Below are positions 23,347 through 35,995 of a DNA stretch of 64,000 bases, piece after piece; the stretch's first letter is position 1, and each line of letters begins with the position of its first letter. The position numbers were made by a program, and so were the translations under genes. The DNA is from Schistosoma haematobium (Eukaryota; Platyhelminthes; Trematoda; Strigeidida; Schistosomatidae), in contig NC_067199.1 of assembly GCF_000699445.3 (NCBI RefSeq), positions 36,130,902-36,194,901 of the forward strand, written 5' to 3'. Under the pieces are notes generated by a model, which was not told the DNA's origin, searched no databases, and saw nothing but the letters and a program-made list of their open reading frames with translations.

Positions 23347-24163
23347 AGTATTTTTAGAACTTGTAATTTAGATTCCATTAATTCGGCTGTTCTTAATGAT
23401 CATTTATCTTTTTCTTCCATTTCGAAAGGTAATGTTCATATTCAAAACGATTATATACACTCCTTGGTTCATCTCATGACCTTATTATGGATATATGTAG
23501 TAAAGAGTTCATTATTTCATTCATGAACTTGAAATCTTTAGATCCTAACGTTTTGGTACGACCCATTGAAGTCTCAATATTGAGGATTACTATACACAGA
23601 CTGCTCATACGAGGATGCCGTGAATTGCTAATAAGAGATGATATTTCTCCACACATGCCTTGTGAATTTTTAATTACCTAGGCAGGACTGTCAATACTGA
23701 GTTTAAGGAATTTGAAAAGGCTTAAAGTGGAGTTGTCTTGTAGCGGTAAATAAATCCCCAAAATAAATAGCTCTGTAAGTTTTCGACATTGGATGCTGAC
23801 CACATTTTTTAATGGACTCACCTAGCTAAAGGCGCTCGGTCATGCATCCGCACCAGATCACGAGTGGGAACGCCGTACTCAACATCTACTGCAATCGCCA
23901 GCCAGATTAGATCAGACGATTCTCGATATAATGATAGCCATCAAATATATCTTCCAATTTCCACGATTCTGTCTTGTGATTTCTCTTGGTGGGTACGAGT
24001 TATATTAGAAGGTGTTACTGGGTAAGCGTTGTCAAACACAATACTTGTGGTATTTTCAGTCTTTACTAATTTCTAAAGAAAGTCTGATGCTTTACTTAAA
24101 GATTTGATAGCTGCGTGTACTAAGTGCAGTGGAAGTATGAAAATTCAGCTCATGTAACCTCAA

Positions 24164-25255
24164 GTGCATGATGATCCAGTCTTTAATAAAAGACGAACAA
24201 TCCTTCATAGTCTTCGAGAAGCAGTACATAAGATATTGAACGATTTTTGCGCGAAAGTTATATCTGAGCCGATTCAGTCTTCACCATGGGGTACTCCTAT
24301 TGTTTCACCGCTGAAGTCGGATGGTAAGACCCCTAGAATATGTGGTGACTGTAGATTAACACTAAACTGCTGTTTCTTCAAACAAGCATTCACGATGGCA
24401 GAGGCTGAAGATATTCTAAATCGACTTCATGGTTCTAAAGTGTTCTTGAATGTTGACCTAAAAAATGCTTACTGTTAAATCCCTTTAGATCAATCTTCAT
24501 CGATTTTGACGATGATTGACACTCCTTTTGGCCTGTTCGAATACAACTTTCTTCCATTTGATCTATGTTGTATTCTAGCCATATTTCAGGAAGTTATGAA
24601 TAAGGTAGTCAATGGTCTTGAATGTATCGAAATTAATAAAGATGACCTCATAGCTCATGATTCTGATGAGGTGGTTCATGACGAGAGACTTATCGCTTCA
24701 TTGAGTCGTTTAATTGAGAAGAATATTACGGTGAATCAAATCATGTGTGTGTATCTCGTTTAAATGCCTTAGTTACCTAGTTGATGGTAATGGTTTTAGA
24801 CTAGATATGAAAAGATTAGCTCCACTGACAAATGCATTATCTCATGCAATTGGTTCCCTTTATGAATTTAAATAGAGCATTATCTCCGAAAAAGCTCACA
24901 GAACCACATTCACTAGAGGCTGCCCTTCAGTCCTATTCCCGTTTTATTCCTAATTTTTCCTGTCGTGCAAATTGTTTGTTTAATATTTTGTCATCCAATC
25001 TATTCAAAATGGGTGAGGGACAAGAGGCACCCTTACGAAGTCTACTAAAGTTTCTTCAAAGTGACAATGTTCTTCAAACTTACTCACCTAATGTACTTCC
25101 TGTACTTATTACTGATGCATCACCTGTGGGTATTATTGCAGTTATCTGCGTTTCAAGCAAAATTATTGTTACTGAACAAGGTTATTCACAAACTCAGTGA
25201 AGGGCTTTATTTGTGTTTTGGGCTGTTAAAATACTTCGCAAATGTTTATTTGTAA
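24164..25255 (+). pseudogene. Ty3/gypsy reverse transcriptase / RNase H, broken
   Basis: RT copies element RNA into DNA. Blocks read in order over several frames: SPWGTPIVSPLKSDG, a CGDCR..LN block, VDLKNAY ending in a stop, TPFGLFEYNFLPF, a KDDLIAHD block where YVDD would stand (both Asp kept, preceding residues changed), then YSRFIPNFS and the RNase H start LITDASPVGI. At least three stops or frameshifts separate them. The integrase that should follow is not recognisable after 25400. Confidence 0.75.
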
Positions 25256-25400
25256 AGAGAATGAATATTCCTACTGATCATGAAGCTTTAAGGTTCACTC
25301 ATCATCCCGAAAAATCCTAAGCAAGTTCCTCAGCTATGGTTCAACGATGGCGTATTGCTTTGTGAATTTCACTGAACAGATTTGACAGCAAACAAGTAAA

Positions 25401-27229
25401 AATATGGACCTAACACAGTCTAGATCCATAGAAAAGTTACGAGAATTGACTAATGTAACTCATGCTCTTTATTTGATCTCGTTAACATGGATTGAGAATT
25501 GGTTGCTGTATTATTTTCATTCGTTTTGCTATTTGTGAGTACGAAAAGTGATTTTCAAATGTTGACTATACCAGCGCCAGTACTTTCCTATTTTTCGACT
25601 TGATGGAGTGAAAACTTTGTCGGTTTTACCTTACTTGCAGATCGTTAACATATTATTAAGTACGTTAAAACACGTGAAATTAAAGGTATGATCAACTTAC
25701 TGTAGTAGTCTGGTCGGGTACTCATACTCCATTCCCATCGATTTATAGAGCATTTAGCTTTGAAATTTGATCTAGCTCAAGATAGTTTTCAAGGTCCCAC
25801 ATGCTCATAAATTCAGTGCACAATGTTCCAGAACTTATGGTGGCGGGAAAATTCAGGATCGTAGCAACTTGTGTTATGCTTCAAAAAATTCTTTGACTGG
25901 TGGTCTGAGACTCAGAACTCAAGGTCGGTAGAGCTTTAGTGCCTATTAGTAAATGTGAAGCTTAAATAGCAATTATTTTGAGTGGCAGGTTGGCAGTAAT
26001 GTGAATCACCGTCTCCGTTGCTATTTGTTTCTACCACTAGTCAGACAACAACCTCAATTTATCGGAAAATAATAGGACATTTTGTTAACTAGATCAGTCT
26101 TCGTATTGTTTATAACTTCACATTTACGGAATCAACTGTGAAATGTGAAACTGTCTTCACAATAAAAGGCCATATAAATGGAGGACAGATAATATGATAC
26201 CGACCTATCCATGACGAATGTGTTCTCGCCTCACAGCAGGAAATCGATGGTCAACATCGAGTTTTATAACATACTAAGCACCCTAGGTCATCCCAACAAA
26301 TTAACGAAACCCGAAAGTAGACACCTTAATTCAGAAATCACTGATTCCTGAACTATCTATTAGACAATTAGACTAGTTGGTGGTTTTATATTTTATCGTT
26401 AAGAGACCACGTTGTCAGAAACCTCCTAGAGATCGTTAATTCTTCAGGATAGTGTTTAAAGAAAAACAATCTTTCCGTGTGCCTGGACTTCACCCTGCAG
26501 ATTAGAATGATGAATGAATGGATGTAGCAGTTATCTGACATACATAGCAACTTCCCAAGCGCTTTTTACTTCTTACAATCTTGCTCTAATAATGTTGTCA
26601 TTTCTGCAGCTCCAAATATTTATTTATATATATTTCATCAAACCTTTTCCTTCAATCGTCTTTCTAAGTGAAATCCTAAAATAACCAAATTAACGAATGT
26701 CTGATTATGTTTTAGTATTTTGTCCAACAACCTTATTGCTACGAAACGAATGGCCGCACTTGTGTTCAAAATATATATGCGAATTAGAAATAATATACAA
26801 AGAAATGAAACTAATATACATAAGTCTAGAACTTCAACCAGACAAAATATTAAACTTAAATTTGAATTACGCAGTATGAGATTGTATTGTATTGATGGGT
26901 TTAGACAGCATAAATTAGTTGACTGCGTAGTAAATGTATTGTTTCATCACCACGATATAGCCTCCTTAATCACTGAGATACACAAGAGAGCTGCGAGATT
27001 AGACGGCTTCAATCCCACAAAATGTCAAAAGAATTACTCTAATATGAGGAAGCCTGCGTACAGTGGTGAGTAACCAAAAGTGCTAACCATAATTTAATAG
27101 GCGAACACTACGAGCATTACGTCTAGTCTTGATCCGTAAGTGCTCGTTACAAAATATGAGACATTAAATGTACGTTTCATTCTGTTCAGTCTTCAGTAAT
27201 AAGGATAGGAGGTCTATCAACCTCTATTA
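25401..27229. other. No recognised gene
   Basis: Short overlapping ORFs (for example 26697-27073) have no family resemblance and lie next to the CR1 3' end. The region probably holds decayed retroelement sequence. Confidence 0.35.
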
Positions 27230-28960
27230 ATCCTTGCAGTTTATAATACTGTGGAGGTCCAATCTCGTTCTGAATATATTAACAGAAGGTGCTGATATTA
27301 CGTGTTCCGGTAGAGAATTCTAGTAATTTGCTACTCGGTGCGAGAAACGAAACTCCAGACGTAAACGATTCAACCTCAGTTTCTGAACTTTCTTTGAATG
27401 ACCTCTCAAATGGTCGGTCCTAGACGGAAGTAAAGGATAAGACATGTTAATATCAAGGTCATCGTTCAGGATACGATAAGCCAATATTAGATCACCCCGT
27501 ATCCTACGGTAGGATAATGGGAGTAAGTTAAGGTGTCTCAGTCTGTCTTCTTAATATAGGCCAGATTGACCGTTAACCACCTTAGCACCTCGTCGTTGGA
27601 CTCCTTCCAACATATCTGCTCCATGCTTGAAACAATGACTCACTGCTTGAATCTCATATTCTAAGTGTGGTCGCAAGTAAATCGGGTATCATAATTCGAA
27701 CATTTTGTCATCTAAATACTGGAGAGACCTACGAATTGACCATAATACCCTGTAGCCTCTTGCAGCGGCAGCCTTACAATGACTAATGGTTTTGAGATCA
27801 TTGCTTAATATGACTCCTAAATCTTTATAGTTTCTTGCTTTGGGTAGCACGAATCCACGTAGTGTATAGTCATACGATTCATCAGAGTTATTTAACTGCA
27901 TCACTACACTCTTATTGAGATTTACTTCTAGTGACCACATGTCTAACCATGCCACCAATGAGCTAAGATCGTCCTGTAATACCATTCTATCCGACATACT
28001 ATGTGTGGGTCTCCAAATCTTTATGTCATTAGCGAAGAGTAGGACGGATGATTTCGCTACAGTTGGCAATTCATTTACATAAAGTAAAAAGAGAAGAGGA
28101 CCTAGGATTGTACCTGGGGGAACCCCACTTTTTACAGGTACCCACGAGGAGAGAGCCCTGTTAATCATTACACTTTGTCTCCTGTCATGGAGAAAGTTAC
28201 TTATCCAATCCACGACTGTTTAATGGATTCCGAAACGTACCAGTTTGAATTTAAGACCAGAGTGGGAAACCTTATCGAAGGCCTTACTTAGATCTATGAA
28301 GATCACATCTACAGGAATATTCCGATCGTATACAGTAGTCCAATCTTCTCTTGGAATGAGATTTGTCAAGTATGATAGGCTTCTCTGAAAACCATGTTGT
28401 TCCCAGGAGAAAAGATTATGCCCTTCAACATGGTTTATAATAGATATCTGAATGATTTTTTCCATCAGTTTTACAACCGCACAAGTTAAGCTAACGTGTC
28501 TATTGTTACTAACTAAATTCCTACTCCCAGCCTTATACACCGGACATATTATGGCGTCTTTCCAGTCTCTGTGCAGTCTGGACTGCCTCAGCGACATGTC
28601 GAACAGTATCGCTAATGGTCCAGCAATTACACCTGATCTGGCATTCATAATCCTAGATTGAATATCATCAGGACCACTGGACATATCAGGTTTGAGATGC
28701 TGAAGAAGCCTTAAGACAGTTCATTTCTCAATAACCACAGGGTCCATCGGCGAACCACCGAATTCACAATGAATCTTTGGTCTTTCTTCACTACTGACAG
28801 CAAACACTTTACTGCAATATTCTTGTATCAAAAGTGATGGAATGCCATCACTTCTCTTAGTTCGCCTTTTTATATATGGGAATAACCGTTTCGGACTATA
28901 TCCAGAATCCATAACTGGACTTGTATTGTTCTAAGCCAGTAGAGATGAATGTATTCCAGT
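27230..28960 (-). mobile_element. CR1-like LINE, reverse transcriptase and 3' end, inactive
   Basis: The minus strand encodes a CR1/SR1-type RT in two main pieces: 28684-28220 (GPLAILFD.SL, DWKDA.I.PVYKAGSR, ISLSKAFDKVSH-type block) and 28213-27689 (PVKSGVPPGTILGPLLFLLYVNELP, then LLFANDIKIW). The frame continues with stops to about 27235 through VQRRGAKVV, LSYRRIRGDLILAYRIL and the terminal FR.RLDL block. The catalytic motif that should read FADD is FAND, so the enzyme would be dead even without the stops. An upstream piece reaches about 28912. Confidence 0.85.
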
Positions 28961-29135
28961 GCTTCTTCCTGCTTCTAAGAAGTTTTCTGACTGGTTTAGT
29001 TATCCATACTGGACTGTTATTCGGTTCAGGCATGGCATGAACGAGGACGTAACTAGACCAAACTTATCTTAAAATACAGATCATGATTCTTAAACTGATA
29101 AGCTAGCCTCTACAAACCAATCTGTATTAGCAGCG

Positions 29136-29671
29136 TGTGGTGGACCAAAAAGTATATTAACCATAAGTTAGTAATAAAGTTATTACGTCCAAAAGTTAAT
29201 GTAACCCTAATAACTTATAAATTAGTAACACAAAATAAAAGTTCAGGGACGTTACTTAAATCAGCTAGCTGTCGCGTGTTCCGTTGAGTTTTGGTTCCAA
29301 AAAATCCACAATTATAAGTGATTAATAACTCCGATGAGGTAAATGTGACTCCAGTAACTTTCCTTGACGTAGAATGTAATAGAAATGGCACAACAGTCTA
29401 AAATGTGGAGAATATTCGATTTAGAATGCAAGTGGCTCGATAACGCGTGAGAATAGTACAAGGAATGTATGTACGTAGTAGTGTATTTGCGAACAACCAC
29501 AAGTGTTTCACGCTGTCAGTATCACAACGGAAAGTGTGTTCAAGGTCATTGACTAAAACAACAAGTACAATCATTTAATGATAACTATACAGACAGTTAA
29601 TGATTGGCAAAATAAATACAAATAATATTAAAAACTATTTACAAAATAAGCTTGTCAGGTCTATCACCACA
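29136..29671 (-). repeat. 3' LTR of the CsRn1-type gypsy element
   Basis: On the minus strand it begins TGTGGTGATAGACC (at 29671) and ends GGTCCACCACA (at 29136), with TGTGGTG/CACCACA as terminal inverted repeats. A polypurine tract CTCTGGGGGGAGCCA lies immediately upstream (29672-29686). It is homologous to 45805-46335. Confidence 0.8.
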
Positions 29672-30188
29672 TGGCTCCCCCCAGAGTGTCCGGAGGTAAC
29701 ACCGGCTATAATAACAACAACAACAAATGTAAGAATATGATATATACATGTATACAAAAATAATATTTACAGTTATAACCAACAAAGATGTGAAGACGCG
29801 TATGATATGTATATTAGTGAGATATTCCGTGTGTTATTGTGTGATAATAGCGATGATGTAGCATAGCATAACGAAAAAAAATGAAGACACTGTCATTCAA
29901 TGTCTTGTTTTGCTAACAATGATAATAATATACAAAACTGTTAATAAACCCACACATACAAAAAAAATTGAACTGTTCATTTTTGTGTACAACAAATGAA
30001 TAATTAAATAGAGTTTACTCGTTTATTGATGTAACAAATGTTTTTTGAAAAAAATGTGACAAAACGAATAATTGTTAAAAAAATGATTGATTATGTACAC
30101 TGTGAAAAGAGAAAAAAAATTTTGGGTGAAATTGGTAGTGATGGACATCGGTAGGTGTTTGCTTTGGTTTTTTATTTATTATTATTTT

Positions 30189-32299
30189 TTAATCGACGAA
30201 ATGGACATAACGCTTTGGTTTGTTTATAAGTCTACCGGAGCGTGTTAAACAAGAAGGCTTAGAATTAAGTTTTTTATCCTCCACTGGTTTTTCAGTCGCT
30301 AGTGGGAGGGGTTGTTTGTCAACAGCGTTGTCTTCTTTGACTTGAGTAGCTTCATAGAAAGCAGGTTTTATTCTGTCCATAGAAATAGTCTGCTTGTTGC
30401 CATCTCTGTTGATGACGAAGTATTTTTTGTGCGTTTAATTACTGTATATGGGCCTTCGTATGGTTTCAATGGTTTTTTAACCGCATCTACTCGGACTAAG
30501 ACAAATTTGCACGTTTCAAGGTTTTTATCAAGTTGGACTCGATAGTTGTTTTCGCGAGGGGATATTGCTTTAATATTCTGCACCGTTTGTAATAGGCGAC
30601 TTGCGAAGTGAGTAGAATCCCCTGGCGTTGTAGGTTCATAGTTGACTAGTTGACCAGGTAACGTTAGAGTTGTACCATAGACTAACTCGGCGGCTGTACA
30701 TCCAATGTCTTCCTTTATGGTTGAACGAATACCGAAGAGTACAAGCGGCAAGGCATCGCTCCACGTTGATTAGTCAGCTTGCACCATCAGTGAGCTTTTT
30801 AATTGGCGATGGAATCTTTCAACCAAGCCCCTAGAAGTTTAGTGAACTCCTGAAAAAGGACAGACTGAAATTGGGGACCACGATCTGTTATGATTATTGA
30901 TGGTACCCCATAGTTAGATATCCAGCGGTCGAGAAAGACTGGAGCGACTGTTTCTGCCGAAGTGTCTTTTATGGGGGAGGCTTTGGCCCACCTAGTAAAC
31001 CTGTCTACTGCGGTGAGAATGTGGGTGAAGGAATTGGACGTAGGCAGTGGCCCAACTAGGTCCAAATGAATATGTTGAAAACGTTTGTCGGGAATATGGA
31101 ATTCCCCGATCGGGCTAATAGTGTGTTTTTGGATTTTGCTGCGTTGGCATTGTAAGCAGCCACGTGTCCAACGTTTAACATCCGAATTGATTTTTGGCCA
31201 AGCAAAGCGTTCTGTGATAAGCCTTGTGGCAGCTCTGATGCGACAGTCCATGTAGCTGTTGGGATACTTTTTATCTACAGGGTTGTGGCACAAAGGGGCG
31301 ATTATTACCCGTTGAAGTGTCGCAAATAATAAATGCATCTGAGAAAGGAATGGGTACAGGTTTAAGATTCAAGTTAGACTTTTCTTTGCAGGCCTTCAAA
31401 TCTGCATCGTTCACTTGTAGTTTAGCTAAAGCTTCGAGGCTGATGTTGTGGTTGTGTACCATCATGTTGATATCTTTTCTAGATAAAGTGTCTGCGACAA
31501 TGTTGGAGGAGTCTTTGATAAACTGGATGTCCGTAGTGAATTGAGAAATATAATCCAGTTGTCTGGCTTCCTGTGGTGAATGCTTGTCGTACGACGTGTT
31601 AAAGGAATAGCACAGGGGTTTATGATCAATCATAATACAGAAATCACGGCCTTGTAGCAGGAAGTTGAAATGTTTTACAGCTAAATACATAGCCAGAAGT
31701 TCACGTCCGAAGGTGCTATAACGCTCTTGAGTTTGCAATAATCCTTTGGAAAAGAACGTTATAGGAGTAATCTTGTCATTAATGCACTGATGTAACACTG
31801 CTCCTACTGCTTTCTGGGAGGCGTCAGTGCAGAGGATAAAGTGCGTTGTGGGGTCGGTGTTTAGATGCTGTAGCATGGTAGCATTGGATATCATCAATTT
31901 CACTTTAGCGAAAGCCTCTCTGGCCCCGAGCGTTAACGTGATGGTATTCTCTTTTTTGGTCTGAGCTGCGGTTTTATCCATCTTCAGTAAATCCGTCAAA
32001 GGTTGCAAAATGGCCGCACAGCTAGGGAGAATACGTCGGTAAAAATTGCACATCCACAGGAACCGGAGTAATGCCTTGATCGACTTGAGCTCGGGAAAGT
32101 TGACTATGGTTTCGACTTTTTCTTCAAGCGGTTTAATTCCTTGGGAATCAATGTGATGTCCCAGGAATTCCTGAATGGCTGGTATGTTAGCTTTCCATAC
32201 ATCTGTTGTTGTAGGTTTTCTATAACCTTTGTTAGGTACAAAATCTAAATACGGATGATGGCCTACTTTTTGTGCAATATAACGACTTTCTCGATGCAA
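30189..32299 (-). pseudogene. CsRn1-type gypsy pol (RT end, RNase H, integrase), broken
   Basis: Pol makes the cDNA and inserts it. From 32299 down: FLGHHIDSQGIKPL and the RT thumb, RNase H from CTDASQKAVGAVL through RELLAMYLAVKHF and the DHKPL block, a DTLSRKD end, then an integrase with a zinc-finger [16 protein letters not shown] (first Asp) and TDRGPQF (second Asp). The frame changes at about 31271-31338. Near 30800 a short out-of-frame deletion removes the segment before the catalytic Glu. The C-terminal tail continues in 30751-30368 and 30380-30189 in further frames. It cannot make one working protein. Confidence 0.85.
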
Positions 32300-32675
32300 A
32301 CTGAACTAGAGCTTCATTGGCACGTGAAGGCCAGTTGGAGGTCAATTACCGCTATATTGAAACTGTGGCGTTGTAACGCATTTGTGATCTTGCTCTGCTA
32401 ACTTCGGTTCTTGTTTGTCAAGTCGTCTTAATCTCGCTATTGTTGTGAGTTGCCTTCAGCTCCTCAGCACTCAACATAACTTTGGGCCATACATAAATCT
32501 GTCAGAGGCTAGACGTTATAGCTGAACGCTAAGGAAATCCGAGTGAGTTGACGCATGAAAATGATGCTGTTAGTTACCATACTTACGAATTTTAGTATAA
32601 AAATTGCAAGCTACTGTATGTTTATATGTCAGTAACTGAGACCTTGAAACTAAACTCGTTCGTAACATCGAAGCA

Positions 32676-32901
32676 CCCCAATCTTCCTATTTTGGAGAAC
32701 ATTTTGTCTGTTTTGGGGAAATGGCATAGAAACCCCTAAATTCTCCCAGGTTTGGGGAAATCGTCAAAGCGTTTGGTGAAATTTTGGGTTCTACGCAGAA
32801 TCTTATGACACTGGGGTTTCCCCCCAAACTTTAATGAAAACTACCATATTTATTAGGATTTTAGGGAAAACCCCAAAGCTTACCCAAAGTAGGAGACTGG
32901 G
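32676..32901. mobile_element. MITE-like repeat with terminal inverted repeats (copy 1)
   Basis: About 226 bp with imperfect terminal inverted repeats (CCCCAATCTTCCTATTTTGG at the left, reverse complement CCCAGTCTCCTACTTTGGGT at the right) and internal GGGGAAA/TTTCCCC blocks. It is homologous along its length to 42535-42745. It has no coding capacity. No clear target duplication was seen. Confidence 0.55.
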
Positions 32902-33411
32902 ATCACACTCAGTTATTCACACTTTAATAACAACCAGTGACTAGTCACTGGTGGATCTCTTAAATTTATTCAGCAACTTGATTGTAGATAACAAAATTAA
33001 TGTGACATCGCTTTGCATAGGGTTCGCAGTTTCTGTGGTATTCACTAAAAACTGTTTCGTTAATAACAATTTCTATTATTTTCGTGAAGATCTCTGTATT
33101 CGCCAACCGATTTTCACCCCCCCCCATCAGAAGCGGGGGCTTTTATTCACTCCAGTAACTTTAAATCTTCCTACAGTTCTCCCGGAGTCCTCGCATCTAA
33201 TGTTTGTTCACAATCTTACAAGTAGCGGTGTACCAGCGAACTAAATACTGACTAATCACTGATAAATATACGGAAAAGGTTATAACTCAGAATTGCTTCA
33301 TGCTGTACACTGGACATCGACACTGTCATAGAATTCCTTCACATCCAAGATATGACTGGTAATTCAGACCCACGCCATTACCCTTATAGTCAGGAAACTT
33401 GGAGCCCCCAA

Positions 33412-33872
33412 ATGCCCTGGTATGGCCGAGAGTGGGGTGGGCCCTCCCTCCCTCTCGAAATGCTCTCACACAGCCACGCGTATACAGCCCCTGCCAGGGA
33501 AGTCCTACTCACTGCCTTCTCGTGGCGGGGGTGTTGTTTACGAAAATGAGAGGACGAAAACCGAATGTCCAGCGCTTTAACCGGATCCCAAACCAATGGT
33601 GCACATGGGCTCCAGTACCCTGCGGGAACAAATGGCGTATGAACTAATCGTTGGTCACCGGCTACCATGGGACTGCATCTCCTTACTATGCTCCACTGCC
33701 TTGTGGGTCAGACCTTTAAGTCAAAGGCTCGGGGTGTGGTCCCCTAAGAAAACCACTTATTTCGGCCTGGGAAGTATCACAACCCACACACACACAAATA
33801 TGGTGTGGCGCATATATATTTGGTGCCCTCTTGTACCAATATTTATGTGTTGAAATAAATAAATAATAATAA
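33412..33872 (+). mobile_element. SINE-like repeat family B (full copy)
   Basis: Begins CCCTGGTATGGCCGAGAGTG and ends TTATGTGTTGAAATAAATAAATAATAATAA. Collinear with 8305-8800. The several ORFs over it are not conserved between copies. Confidence 0.75.
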
Positions 33873-33879
33873 ACAGGAT

Positions 33880-34130
33880 ACTTGGTAACACGATATTGAA
33901 TGCCTTGTCGAAATCAATAAGCAGTATCAGTCAACTTTCCGATCTCGCCGGTTTTTCAGGCTGTCCTACACTATCAAAATATTTTAAGTTCACAACCTAC
34001 CTTTCCTGAAGCCATCCTGTCTCGTTAATACCTCCATTTTGCTCCATAAACTTTATTTGGTTTTCGGCCAGGATTTCCATGACTTTTCAGAATCTTTCTC
34101 ACTTAAATTGTGTCTTTACTCAAAGAGTAT
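33880..34130 (-). mobile_element. Reverse-transcriptase fragment of a LINE
   Basis: The minus strand reads a short RT-like stretch (VMEILAEN, EQNGGI..TGWLQ, then a broken ..STRHSIS block corresponding to DFDKAF) with frameshifts. It is too short to place in a clade. Confidence 0.35.
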
Positions 34131-34267
34131 GTTATATTACGTACTGCACAATGTTAAAGTAACATCTAGATCTGAACAATGAAGTTAGGCGTCCAAAAGT
34201 CATACTTCACAGACTTAGAATACAACCTAACGTCTTCAACAAAGATAGCAGAGATATGTCGGTCATC

Positions 34268-34690
34268 TATTTTATTATTTATTTAAACACAAACATGGGT
34301 ACGAAAAGGCACTAAAGTAAATATATGCCACACAAAATTTGTGTGTAGACTGGAATGATTCTCGGATGCCAGAACTGAAACGCATGGTTTCCTAGGGGGT
34401 CATTTCATGAGCCTTTAATCCATAGATCTAACCCATAACGCAAGAGAGCAAGGTCAGAGGACACAGTCCTATGGTAGCCGTTGACCAAGAGTAGGTTTAT
34501 ATGCCATTTGTTCGCTCAGTATCGTGGGGCCTATGTGCACCACAGCATTGGAATTGGGGTTTTCCAACTCCATACTCAACAACACATTTTGAAGACCGAA
34601 TATTGCTTTTCGTCAGCCGCCGCGAAAAGCCAGTGTGTAGGACTTTCTGGGCAGTGGATACATGTGCGTGTCCATACGGAAGCGTTTTGA
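34268..34690 (-). mobile_element. SINE-like repeat family B, inverted copy
   Basis: Starts on the plus strand with TTATTATTTATTTAAACACA, the reverse complement of the family tail, and continues through CCATTTGTTCGCTCAGTA and GTGCACCACAGCATTGG to the family start. It lies about 400 bp from the plus-strand copy 33412-33872 and forms an inverted pair with it. Confidence 0.7.
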
Positions 34691-35995
34691 GGAGAGCAAT
34701 CCTTCCAAACCCTCTGCCGTTTTAGGGTACTCGGGAGTGTCAATTATCCATGTGGATACTGAACGCGGCCACTGTTGGAGCATGTTGTTAAAACATATCC
34801 TCTCATCTTCCAACTGGGAAAACAAGCAATCTAGGTTATCCCGACCGCGCTTTCTGGACATATCTGTACTAGCGCCCGGAACAGGTTGTCGTGGACCAAG
34901 CAAAAAGATTAGGGGTCAGACTAGTCTTCATGGAAAAGATTGGAAAGTTCTGTCATCAACTTATTACTTACAATTTAGAGGCACTTTTAATGAGAGTGGT
35001 CTGACAATTGGCGTCTAGTCTTTATGTTATAAGTTTTGGGGTTTCGGCGAGTATCACTAGCCCTCTTGCAATGTGATCGATATCCGACTGCGTAAGCTCG
35101 TATTTAGTAAACCCATCGAATTGATTCCAGTAATGAGACGTATTAGCCTCTAGAATACAATATTTCAGATATGGTCTCACTCAGATGAAGTCCTATACAT
35201 GTCAACGTCAAAGTTTCTGTGATGTGACTGTTACACGAAACCTAATGTCTTGTCAATAGTACCTTGATAATTACGGTGACCAATATACGTTGGTGAACTG
35301 TTACTAGGGTTAATCTTCAAGCATCAACTTTTGGACCATATTTGCCATCTCGAAGCGCAAAGTCCAAGTCATACCTTGCTGTACACTCCCAAATTTCCAT
35401 CCAGATAGCGTCCCGTTTACTCTTTCCTTATCTTCAGAATCAGAAGATGCTCCTCGTCCAAGTTATGTCCAATATCACGAATTTTGTTTGGAAGGGATAA
35501 TAACGACCAACAGTGTCTTACCGAAACCCTACAGGATTTCAGTTACTTATTCATAAAAAGACTTCCTTTCATGGTAAACACTGATCTTTAAGAAGATACG
35601 GAGTACTATCTGTATGTGACCTGTCAGCATAAGGATCACAGCATATTTCATTTTTTTAAAAATGAGCTTTTGTTTGGATCTAACTTGGTATTACCTAAGA
35701 CACACTATACAAAATTAGGTTTATTAAGACAGTTACGAAATAAATTTATTTAATTGGTTTTGTCTGTTTTACATAACCTGGATGAATAAATTGCTAGTGT
35801 GAAAGCATGTTCATATATTCCCGAGATGTTTAAATAATTGTAATAGAACTTAGTGTATTTCATACCACTATATATATATATATATAATTATATTGTATGT
35901 CAACGCACTATTGTATTTACTTTTGTATAGGACTCGTTCCTTTGACGTAATATATTTGATCATCTGTACAGCGAACTAATTTTTACAATTTTATT
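34691..35995. other. Upstream region of the GrpE gene
   Basis: ORFs at 34613-34903 (minus) and 34662-35018 (plus) overlap each other. The minus one has a plausible-looking stretch (MSRKRGRDNLDCLFSQLEDE) but no family match. An (AT)n tract lies at about 35869-35886. The 110 bases before the GrpE ATG are AT-rich, with TAATATATTTGATC at about 35949; I cannot define a promoter. Confidence 0.35.

Larger units (their letters stand above)
22620..25400 (+). mobile_element. Decayed Ty3/gypsy LTR retrotransposon
   Basis: Collinear gag and pol remains on the plus strand: a gag-like stretch (about 22640-22980, SISEAFEDYLESFE), zinc knuckles (23161-23346), then RT (24164-24770) and RNase H (24832-25255) blocks with many stops and frameshifts. 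The stretch around 23740-23990 does not fit and looks inserted. No flanking LTR pair was recognised. Confidence 0.75.
29136..32300 (-). mobile_element. CsRn1-type Ty3/gypsy retrotransposon, 5'-truncated
   Basis: Minus-strand order: RT C-terminus, RNase H, integrase, a polypurine tract and a 3' LTR (29136-29671). The gag, protease and the first part of RT are gone; the readable pol starts near 32300. The DNA to the right of 32350 is not element-like. A related solo LTR is at 45805-46335 and a pol remnant at 44690-44900. Confidence 0.85.

Noticed and set aside
32934..32951. Perfect 18-bp palindrome CCAGTGACTAGTCACTGG
   Set aside because: It is short, next to decayed repeat sequence, without other copies noticed; chance is a fair explanation.
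33352..33668. Overlapping ORFs on both strands at 33.35-33.67 kb and at 8.2-8.5 kb
   Set aside because: They coincide with SINE-like family B, and the reading frames are not conserved between copies.
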